Part shown: positions 26,101 through 38,357 of the stretch, one piece after another
Position numbering within the stretch: position 1 is the stretch's first letter
Layout of the letters: every line of letters starts with the position of its first letter
Source of the DNA: Sipunculus nudus
Lineage: Eukaryota; Annelida; Sipuncula; Golfingiida; Sipunculidae
Length of the DNA: 64,000 bases
Direction of reading: 5' to 3'
Assembly (NCBI GenBank): GCA_026874595.1
Contig: CM049316.1
Location: 67,108,676 to 67,172,675 of the forward strand
Translations under genes and position numbers: made by a program
The notes under the pieces: generated by a model
What the model was told of the DNA's origin: nothing
What the model saw: the letters and a program-made list of their open reading frames with translations, nothing else
The model's database searches: none

Positions 26101-29100
26101 GTGTACCATTGGTATTCTGAAGTCATCTAGCTGAGTTCTAAACTGAACTGGATTCCTTGAACACTTTTACAGACAAATTATGCATACCACTGAATCTAAA
26201 GAATAAATAATTCAGCATGCTATTTTATCTTAAATAATATATCCTTCAGCATTCATGTGTGTGTGAGTGTGTGAACTCTCAGGTGTGTCTGAGTACACTT
26301 TATCAAATCAAAGTCCTGATAATAATTAATCAGTTCACTCAGTATTCACTGGTTTTACCTTGGTCTCCTATTCAAGACATAAACTTTTAAGGAACACAAA
26401 TATTCAGTTGCAATTCTACATATCCACATAGACATCCCTAACAGACCTATACAAATACATTATAAAACAAATCATTATTGTCTTTATGCCTGGTGACCCT
26501 GAGAATATAAAAAAAACATTTATTAAACAAGCCTTTATCCCGTGCTCCTAATCTATGACAGCAGGGGCACCTGGGATAGTAAACAATTTGCTCGTTGGTT
26601 ATTTTTATACTGATAGGGTCATGCCAGTTGCTTCTTGCATGGAAGAATTGATTATCAAGATCAGGTCACCAGGTAAAATGCAATAAAACCGGAACTCTTG
26701 GGTCTCTTGTCTGTTGAGGATCCACGAGGTCACGCGAAAGAGGAATTAGTCCCGTGTTTCTTTGTTAGTGTTTACAGCCATGTAGCCGAGCCATGAAGAA
26801 GAGAAAAAAACCTTGTATTTGCCATGCCCAGCTAATTTTCAGCTTTGATCATATGCTGAATACTAAATTGCCACAAGCAGTAAAGGCAACACACAGTCGC
26901 TCGCAAATATGCAAAGATAAAGGCAGCGGTACTTGTGTAAAATCACAAGTTATTTTTGCTAACTCATATCAGTCTTTAATATGACTGCAGATGTCTTTCC
27001 CACCCTTTTGCCGTAAATGTCCCCAGCATTCCAGTGGATATGCTTTGCCATGAGGGACAACATACTGGCCACTATGTAACAACTGGAGAATTGCAAATTG
27101 TCTATTTATACCCATGGGGACAGTGCGTCCTAATCTACAGAACTCCAGTCCTATTTTGTAATGGATGTTCACTGCCCCACTGGCGATGTCCAATAAAACA
27201 TCAATCCATCCAGTAGCCAGTGGCACTTTCCAGTGATCCCGACGTTGATCTGAATTGGTCTTTCATGATGGCAAACACTACAGCTTTTACTTGACAGAGA
27301 CCAGCTTTTCGTCAGCCCAGCCAATGCATAAATACATATTAAATTCATGATAATGAAAGCCATATTAACGTGACAGTGTGACATACACAGAAGTCTCTGC
27401 CAGTATTGATGGCTGCAAACGAGAGAGAGACAGGACCCATTGGTGCTGGCATGATCTGTTTAAAATAGAAGCTGAGGCAGATGGATAGATATGTCATTAT
27501 TAAAGAGTCTGAGAGGAATCTAACCAGGAAAAAGGTAGAATATTCATAAACATGTACACCAAGCAGGGATGGATCAAGGATTTAGGAAAGGGGGAGGTGG
27601 TCCAACCAAGGAGGACTAATGACAAAGCCTAAATAAAGGTCCCCAGATCCAGAAAAGGGGGTCCAGGCCGCAAAAATTGGTCTGAACCCCTTATAAAAAG
27701 GTTCCGGATGGCTGAAAAGGGAGGGAGTCCAAACCACGTGGACCAGCTTCTGCCAAGACAAAGGCACATGTTCAATTCAGTATATGAATGACAAACTATT
27801 GAAACTAAGAATTCACAGTGTATCCCAACTAAATGATAACTTCCTAGCACACAGTAACTGTTTTTTTTGCCACATCCTTACAAGAAACTATTGCCACTGA
27901 CCAATTATAACAACAATAAAAAACAAGTGACCCAGGGGTCATGACGCTCAGCTGACCAAGAAGACACTGACAAAAGTAATTTTATCATCTGAATGTCAAA
28001 TCTGAATGAAATACTTTTTCCAAACTTGACCTTTTGTATAAAATCATCCAATATTCATTGGGGTACTATGGAGCTCTGTAGCATGATGAAGGATATGAGT
28101 AACAGACACCTATTTTCAAGGTTTACAAGATGACTTTTCAGGGGTCTCCCAGCATGTCAAAAAATAAAATTCTAGGTCCAGTTATTATGATTTGTGCCCT
28201 GTTAACAGATGACCAAATGTTTATTCTGGGGGGTATTTCAAAGCTGCATAGGATGAAGGATATGGGTAACAGAGATGTAATTTCAGGTGCACAAGGAGAC
28301 TTTTCAGGGGCCTCCCAGCATATCAAGAAAGGAGATTCTTGGTCAAGTCACTATAATTTGTGCTCTGTTAACAGATGACCAAATCTTTATTCTGGGGAGT
28401 ACTTCGGAGCCCCATAGCATGAAGGATATGGGTAACAGAGACCTAATTTCAGATTTCCAAAGAGACTTTCCAAAGGCCTCCCTGCATGTCAAGAATGAAG
28501 ATTCTAGGTCCAGTCATTATGATTTGTGCCCTGTTAATATATGACCAGATCTTTATTCTGGGGGGTACTTCAGAGCCCCATAGCTCACAGAATATGGGTA
28601 ATAGGGACCTTATTTAGGGTTTCCATGTAGACCTTTTATGGGCTTCCCTGGAGGTGAGGACAGAAGATTCTAGGTCCAGTCATTATGATTTGTGCCCTGT
28701 TTACAGATGACCAAATGTTTAAAGATCACAAAAGTAGAGAAAAAAAATTGTAAAAAATAAAAAAAATATAGGTGGCGCCACCAATCTCCAGAAATTGATG
28801 AAACACTCCATGATCAATATCCATGCAAAGAATCATGGTGGTTAATGCATTAGTTGTTCAGATACTTGAGCTTTTGTATTAAATTTTGCATTATTCTGGG
28901 GGGTACTTTAGAACCCCATAGCTCGAAGAATGTAGGTCACAGTGACCTAATTTCAGGTTTACAAGGAGAATCTCCATAGACCGCCCAGGATGTCAAGTAA
29001 GAAGATTCCAGGTCTAGCGGTTACGATTTGTGCCCTGTTAACAGACAGACGCCTGGATGGCCGGACGGATGACGGACAAAAGGTGATCCCTATAGCTCAG

Positions 29101-32100
29101 ATGACTTTCAGTCAGCTGAGCTAAAAATTGAAAAAATACAGGTGGCGCCACCAGAATGCAGAAACTGATGAAACATTTCATGATCAATATCCATGCAAAG
29201 AATCATGGTGATCAATATAATAATTGTTCAGATACTTGAGCTTTTGTATCAAATTTTCCATTATTCTGGGGGGTACTTCGGAGCCCCATAGCTCAGAGGT
29301 TACGGGTAACAGAGACCTAATTTCAAGTTTTTAAGGAGACTTTTCATGGGCCTCTCAGCATGTCAAGAGAGAAGATTCTAGGTCCAGTTGTCACGATTTG
29401 TGCCATGTTAACAGATGACCGCATCTTATGAGGTCTCAAAAATAGAGAAAAAAATTCGTAAAAATAAAAAAAATACAGGTGGCGCCACCATACTGCAGAA
29501 ACTGATGACACATTCCATGATCAATATCCATGCAAAGAATCATGGTGATCACTGCAATAGTTGTTTAGATACTTGAGCTTTTGTATCAAATTTTCCATTA
29601 TTCTGGGGGGTATTTCGGAGCCCCATAGCTCAAAGGTTATGGGTAACAGAGACCTAATTTCAGGTTTCCATAGAGACTTTTTATGGGCCTCCCTGCATGT
29701 CAAGAGAGAAGATTCTAGGTGTAGTCGTTACCATTTGTGCCCTGTTAACAGATGGCCGCATCTTAAGAGGTTTCAAAAATAGAGAAAAATATTGGTAAAA
29801 ATCGAAAAAATACAGGTGGCGCCACCAGTCTGCAGAAACTGATGAAACACTCCATGATCAATATCCATGCAAAAAATCATGATGATCAATGCATTAGTTG
29901 TTCAGATACTTGAGCTTTTGTATCACAGTGACCTAATTTCAAGTTTACAAGGAGAATTTCCATAGACCTCCCAGGATGTCAAGTAAGAAGATTCCAGTTC
30001 TAGCAGTTACGATTTGTGCCCTGTTAACGGACAGACACCCGGACGGCCGACGGACAAAAGGTGATCCCTATAGCTCAGATGACTTACAGTCAGCTGAGCT
30101 AAAAATATGTCAAGACTACTTCAATAATATAGCTCTGAAAACTGATCAGTAACCAGTATGAATTGGGCATAATATGAAACAGTCTCATAATGTAACACTC
30201 ATAGCAATACTTCACTCACTTAAATGTATAATACAAAATATAATATACACAAGATATATTACAGATTTCATGAAAATTTTCTTCTTTGTTGTAAACATGA
30301 ATATCCCCTATTTCCTCTTAAATATTTATTTCCATATGATAAATCTATAAAAGTTATTCCTGAAAAATCAGCCAATCAAATGATGCTCACTTCATTTTAG
30401 ATTGCCATTTCACCTATTATGCCTTATATGTAGCTGAGATAATATATTATTATTAAATACTGGACTTTGCTGTTCATAAGACTAGCCATACACCCATAAT
30501 TTCAACATTCTACCTGTGACATCCAGGTTTTAGTGTGTATGCAAAATGGCAGCCCCCATGAGTAGTTTGAGCAACTGGAAGAAATAAACCTGTCAGAGTA
30601 CTGCGAGGACAGCGTCCAGGTGAGATCTGCAGAGAATGTCTGGTGGAAAGGGAACTTCTATCAGTACATTTACAATGGAACAACGCTTTTTTTTTGGACC
30701 TCACCAGTAGGATGATCAAGCATCTTCAATTTATTGATACAAATCAGTTCACCATGAAATTGTTACAGCCCTAATATAAAGTTCTTTTTCTCAATGGTGT
30801 AGCACTAGCTCACATATCTAGGAATCTAGAATCAGGGGCAAATTCCAGTGAACCAGAATGCCAAGTTCAACTGCACAAGATGTATTGATCAATGCCTAGG
30901 TCTGAAAATAGAACAAACTTCTGCATAATGGCAACCACCCATGTAAATTAACCACACTAACTGTCTTAATTAAGAATAACATATCATTAACTAAATGTAG
31001 ACAGAGTACTTTGAAGGAAGAAATTAAACCATAACTAGAATACGGGTAGTCGACAAGCGACTACGTGTATCCGCCTAAATCAGAGTGGAACGGGTGAAGT
31101 GAGGCATGGATTTAGTGGCAAGGGGAAATAGAGTGAAGTGTTGCATATTAGCAGGGATGTCTGCAGCCAAATTGTGTATGAAGGTTGCCCCCCCTACCAC
31201 AAAATCCAGAAAGCCGTCCCAGTTGTATACATATGCAAAATTTAAGGCAGATAAGTCAAACCACTACATGTATATGAGTGATTTTAGCCCGTGGCAGACA
31301 ATCAGATGGACGCTGAGCAAAAATGGTTGCAGGTGACGGCACCAGTTTTGCGTATGATAAAGAGCTATGTGAGAACTATACACATGCAAAACTTTGGCCC
31401 AATCGGTCAAACGGTTTCCAAGATATGAGTTTGGATGTCTGCTGCATAAACTAGAATGCAGGTGGCTCCAACTGTCATAAAATCAAGAGAGCTGTCGGGG
31501 ATGTATAAACCTGCAAAAATTTTAGCCAGATATGTTAAACTACTGCCGAGATATGATTGAGTTTATCGCATGGCAGACAAACAGACAGGAGCTGTGCACA
31601 AATGGCTGCAGGTGGCGCCACCAGTTTTGCATATGGTAAAAAGCTCTCCAAGGGCTACATTTGTGCAAAAAAATTTTCCTGATCGGTCAAACGGTTTCCG
31701 GGATATGAGCTTGGTTGTCTGCAGCGTGAACGTGAATGAAGGTGGCGCCACCTGTCACAAAATCAGAAAAGCTAACCAGGATGTATACGCATGCCAAATT
31801 TCAGGTGAATTAGTCAAGTCACTGCAGAGATATGAGTGATTTTAACCCAAGGCAGACAAACAGATGGACATGGTGCAAACATGGTTGCAGGTGGGGCCAC
31901 CATTTTTTGTGTATATTATAAAGCTCTCCAAGGGCTACATTTGTGCAAAAAAATTTTCCTGATCGGTCAAACGGTTCCCGAGATATGAGCTTGGATGTCT
32001 GCAGCGTAAACGTGAATGTAGGTGGCACCACCTGTCACAAAATCAGAAAAGCTAACCAGGATGCATACGCATGCCAAATTTCAGGTGAATTAGTCAAGTC

Positions 32101-35100
32101 ACTGCAGAGATATGAGTGATTTTAACCCAAGGCAGACGAACAGATGGACACTGTGCAAACATGGTTGCAGGTGGCGCCACCATTTTTTGTGTATGTTATA
32201 AAGCTCTCCAAGGGCTACATTTGTGCAAAAAAATTTTCCTGATCCGTCAAACGGTTCCCGAGAAATGTGGGATTATGTGTGGAAACAGACGCACAAACGG
32301 ACGCAGAGCGCAGAGGAAAGGTCCGAGGTCAAAACAAAATCGGGGCACAGCAGTTCACATGTGACCCGAACATAATCCCGGGTTTCGTAAAATTCCGCCC
32401 AGCGGTTACGGAGGAGTTCTCCTGAAACCTACGCGGCGGCGGCGGTGGCGGTGGCGGCGTGGAGCTGAAAACATAGTTAAAAACAAGTTACAGACCATCA
32501 GTCCCTATGATCATAGTAAGTATTGTGAAAATCCATCCAATGGTTCCTGAGAAATAAGCTTCTAAAAGTTTTTTCTATAATCAGCTCTAAAACGTAGAAA
32601 AATAGGTCAAGGTCACCCATCTTCGAACTTGCCGAGATTTTGTCAATATACATCATCACCGAAAAAATAAAATTCTTACAGTGAATCCTTTTCGAGATAT
32701 CCCGCTCAAAAGCCCAAAGTTGAAAAATCTGATAAAAATTCATTAAAAATCAGAAATTGTAGGTGGCGCCACCAAACTTGTATAGCAGGTACAGACTATC
32801 AGTCCCAATAATCATAGTAAGTTTTGTGAAAATCCACCAAATGGTTCCTGAGTAATAAGCATCTAAGTGTTTTTCTATAATCAGCTCTAAAATGTAGAAA
32901 AATAGGTCAAGGTCACCCATCTTCGAACTTGACCGAGATTTTGTCGATATACATCTTTACCGAGGAAATAAAATTCTGACGGTGAATCCTTTTCAAGATA
33001 TCCCGCTCACAAGGTATAAGTTAACGGACGCCGGACGGACAGACGGACGGACGGATGGACAGCTTGGGTGACGACAATAGCCCATCAGCCTAAGGGCTGA
33101 GGGCTAATAAAAAGTCAAAAAGGAAGCTATTGAAACAGACACTACAATGATTTCTTTTTCATTTTCTAAATGGGAGGTAATGTGCTCACCTCTGTTTACT
33201 GATTGGTTTGTATGTCTGCTTTGACATGGGACACGTCATAAAAACTTGACTTGATGTTTGCTTTTGACATTAGTAAGCTGGCTTGTTAAAAGTTGTCCCA
33301 AAAAGTTTGAAAAATACAAATTTTGAGGATATTAAAACAAATTCTGGTCAGTTCATCACAATTTAGTCACTATAATTGTAATGACTATGCATTTCATCAT
33401 AGTGAATGTATATAAAATTCATTGTACTAATGTTACACACCTCTGATTTTACTAAAATCATGGAACTCTGTGATGTTCCATTTCATCATAGTGACTGTAC
33501 TGTACAATGAGATCTATCTTGCAACATTCAGGACTTTGTTCCATACAAACTGGTGCATGTAGCTAAACTGATACATTTGGTTCTAGTCTGCATTAAACAA
33601 ACAACTGTAGTTTGAGGAAAGACTTTGAAATGCTTGAATGGAACAAATTTGACAGGGATATATGACATGATGATATTCTGTTGGTGAAACCTACTTTGAA
33701 AATTTCAGAGTTTTCCTGTTACCAGACATGTGTTGGTGGACAACTCCACAGAATAATGCAGCAACAATGTTGGCAAATTCAAGAAAATTATGAGTTTGAA
33801 CTTTTTCAAAAACTTTAGGAGATCTTCAGTACTTTGGCATACATTTCACATTTAAAATTTAATAATTTTTAAAAGTTTACCTGTTGTAAAAACCCATCAA
33901 ATACCCCACACAACCACCTGCATATCCAGATATATGTCAAGGGAAGAATGAGAATCTGGGAAGATCCAGTATCCTCCCCGGAAAAATGAGAATTCTGATT
34001 TTTCCCGGGGAAAAATGAGAATCATTTCATACTGTGATTTGATTCTGATTTTTCCCAGGAAGAATGAGAATTCTGATTTTTCCGTGGAAAAACCAGAATT
34101 CTTATTATTCCCAGCCTGCTCCTGTTTGTTAAATAGTATCCTTTTAATAGTTATGGTGGGTTAAGTTTGCATATTTTACTACAGTTTTATAACTAAACTT
34201 TAATGTTATTAACTGACCATTGCTAAAAGAACAGTACCAGGTAACATTTGGTGTCATAAAAACAAGGGACCTATGGGTCACGACGCTCAGCTGTTATATA
34301 TGATAAAAAAATATTATTTAGAAAGGAGGTACATGCTGGTTTTGTGTGGTAATAAATATAAGCTGTATTATAAGTTGTTGTTGTTTAGCTTATGTATGAT
34401 TTTGATAGTACCTTTGGAGACAGGGAAGGGGATTGATTTCATTTATTTTATTAACAAATGGAGTACTACTGTCACACAGATTTTGACTTGGCCATATAAC
34501 TTATAAGCAGAACATATTATATAAGAGTTTAACTATTTATTAAAAAAATTACAAATATTGTCCCAAATATAATTTTTATTAAAAATAATAAGAGAATCAT
34601 ATGATTTTTTAAAATGAAATATAACTGATATTATTATTAAAATAATATTAAAGAATATATTCATGAATGCATTCATGAATACATTTTGAAAGTATTTGCA
34701 CGAGTATTCATATACTTTCATTTTTACCTGAATTCCCATTCTTTATGCAAGAAATTTTATAATGGAGTACATAATCATATTCATATTTAAATACAATTAC
34801 AAAGTATTTGCACCATGTCTGGTATTTATTCAGTTTTCACCAAACAATGATGTTGAGAATCCAGAATATACAAATTTCACACATTTAAATAATGATCATA
34901 AGTACCTGGTTTTATGGCTTTTATTTATATTAAAAAATAACTGTAAAAAATTCATTTAAGACTTATTTCACATCAATGTACACACTAGACACAGTAGGAA
35001 TCTGGATTAATATTATCAACTGCATCTTTGTCTATCATTAATTTCCTTCATATAATCCTTAATGATTAGTAATGAATAATATGATTTACTTCTTTATCAT

Positions 35101-38100
35101 TAAAAATGAACTGAAAAATGCCATAGGTGACTGCATGGTGTTATTTGGAATATGTGACATTCTACCCATCGATACAAGATTCTTATATCATCAGTAACTG
35201 CAAGTTAATTTCCTGTTATTATAAACTAACAAATTCCTTTTCTATTTTTCTTTAATTTGTTATTAAAAACCAATAAAAATTTATTAATTTATTGTTTATT
35301 GTTATGTTGTTGGTTAAAACTACTAGATGAGTTGGGTTGAACACCTGGATCAACTGTGGCTGGCCATAAGCTGCCTGGATTCTCCCCTCAAGCGTGCATA
35401 ATTTGATGAAAGGTCAACAAGGTCAACATACAGGTGACTCAAGAGGGGCTGGAGAGAGCCAAAGTCTGACAGGGTCTCATAAAAAACATTAATAAAAGCT
35501 ACACTATTTGGCAAATTTCTTTCAGCTTTCTAAACTAAAAAGCTGAAATCCTTATGTGTGCATGATTTGAAAATTATATCAACAGTGCTCACGGGAAACA
35601 AACGTGCCTTGGTCACAGTTGGGCAAAATTTAAGGTACTAATTTTATATTTATACTAATAACTTATAAAATTTGAAAAATTCAGAACTAATTTTGGGTAT
35701 TCAATTGAATCTTGATTAAATGATGTTAGATCCCTGACAAAAAAAAATCTCTAGCTTCAGCAATGCCCTTGTTAAGGGAGTAAATATATTTCTTGATTTT
35801 TTACAAAGTGCATTATGTTTGGGCCCATAACTTAAAAAAAATACACAATACTGACATCATTTCTGGCATGTGCATAGTGAATGTATAGAAAAATATGTAT
35901 ATTATATATGATCAAAGTCAGATCAGTGGTTTTGATATTAGGCAGTCTTAAAGTGTAACATTGGGTTTTTAATGGAAAAATGAAGTTTTTCATTAAACTC
36001 GAAGGAATTAAGTCCTAGTGACCAAATTCTTGGCATGGTAGGGGATTTTGGAGAAATCTAACTGTATGCCAAATTTAAGGAACTTACAGCTGAAGCTCGG
36101 GAGCTGAGCTCTAGCAAACTGCATAACACTAGCAATATGTGACATGGTGCTTGAAAACTTGAATAAAATCTACAGTTTTTGATCAACTGGTTTCAAATTT
36201 TTGGTGTTAACAGTTGAAATGCTAACAAAAACATGCTGTGAAAATTAAATCCACAGCAGTTACAGCAAAAAAACGTGCCATGGTCAAAGTTGGGCAAAAT
36301 TTAAGGTACCAATTTTTTATTTTTGCTAATATTTTTAAAAATTTAAAAGATTTTGATCTAATTTTGGGTATACAATTTAATTTTGATTAATAAAAGTAAT
36401 ATTACTGGAAAAAAAGTGCTTAGCTTTAACAAGTTTTGTGTTAAGTGATAAAATTTCTTTCCTGATTATTTACAAAATGCATTATGTTTGGGCCCATAAC
36501 TTTTTTAAATTAAATAATACAGACCTAATTTCTGGCATGTACATAGGAATTATATAGAGGATTATTTATAGGAAATATGAGGAAAAACAGATGAGTGGTT
36601 TTGATATTAGGCAGTCCTAAAGTGTGAAAATAGGTTTTTAATAAAAAATTGAGGTTTTTCCTTAATTTCTCAAAGGAATGAAGTCGCAAAGACCCAGTTT
36701 TCGGCTTGGTAGGAGATCTTGGGGACTTCTAACATTATGCCGAAATTTGGATTCCTAGGTCTTACGGTTTCAAAACGTGCCACATCTACGGACGGACGGA
36801 CGGAGAGACGGACGGCAACGGACAATGGACCACGACTATAGCTCAGATGACTTATAGTCAGCTGAGCTAAAAAGTAGAAAACACATTTCTGTTAAAATCA
36901 GTTTTATTCTTACATGATAGTACTAAACCCATCACATACATGTAAGTTAAAACAAGCACACCTCATATTTACATATTAGTTCTTAGCACATATGACTCAA
37001 TTTTAAAGATTTCTAGATGTGAACATTTTTAATCTATAATTCAGTGAAGATAAACATGTATGACAGACTGACTAACACATCTGACAAGTTGTCAGTGAGC
37101 TTCTGACATTTATACATGTTATGTTCAACACTTTTTGTCAGCTTCATATTTTATTCTGATATTCACATATTTCTATTTTGTATTAGTGTACTATTTATTT
37201 CTTTTTTTAAACTTGAACAGTTCAGAAAGATGATCAAAGTTTCTTTATGAAAAAGAGAAATAAGTATGAAAAAAATTAATAGAGTTAAGTTGGCATCAAT
37301 AATTCCCATTCTTCCCGGGAAGAATGAGAATTCTCATTTTTCCCAGGTTTGAATTTCAAAACTGAATTCCAGTCTCTCCCGGGAAAAATGAGAATTCCCA
37401 ATTTCCCGGGAGAGACTGGAATTCTCATTTTTTCCGGGAAGAATAAGAATTCTCATTCTTCCGGGAAGAATGGGAATTCCTTCATACCATCTCTGGATTC
37501 TCATCTTTCCCCGGGAAAAATCAGAATTCTAATTTTTCCCGGGAGGATTCCGGATCATATGTCAAGGGAAGAATGAGAATCTGGGAAGATCCGGAATCCT
37601 CCCGGGAAAAATCAGAATTCTCATTTTTCCTCTGATAAATGAGAATTCTGATTTTTCCCGGGAATAATGGGAATTCCCATTCTTCCCGGGGAAAAATGAG
37701 AATCATTTCATACTATGATTTGATTCTGATTTTTCCCGGGAAGAATGAGAATTCTGATTTTTCCCGGGAAAAACCAGAATTCTTATTTTTCCCAGCCAGC
37801 TCCAGTTTGTTAAATGATATCCTTTTAATTGTTAAGGTGGGTTAAGTCTGCATATGTTACTACAGTATAATAATCAAACTTAAATGTTATTAACTGACCA
37901 TTGCTAAAAGGACAGTAACATTTTTGTTATGAAAAAAAGGAGAAAACACATTCCTGTTAAAATCAGTTTTATTTTCTTTTATTCATTTTGTTGAGATGAG
38001 CAGACGTGAGTTCCTAATTACTTATCCTGCCTACTGGACTACTTTCAATACAATCTTTGATCACAATTAATGCATCACAATCAATACTGACTGATGTTTA

Positions 38101-38283
38101 TTGATCAAAGGGGTCAGATCACCAAACACACAAACAGCTTCATAATACTTTATGTCAACAAGTGTAGTTATTCCTAAGCACTTAAAACATAAATTATTTT
38201 TTTTTATTCTCATGGAACCTCATCTCAGAAACCTGACCTAGCTATTATTATAATATTATAACCAAAAATTAAGGAACTTGTTT

Positions 38284-38357
<74 letters not shown>

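Noticed and set aside
31106-32364. Several overlapping open frames in C1
   Set aside because: They repeat with the core unit, differ in frame from copy to copy, and C2 shows the same frames broken. They are a by-product of the repeat.
37349-37845. Regularly spaced short repeats in F1/F2 resembling a CRISPR array
   Set aside because: There are no unique spacers; the unit is a palindromic simple array in animal DNA inside a fold-back element.
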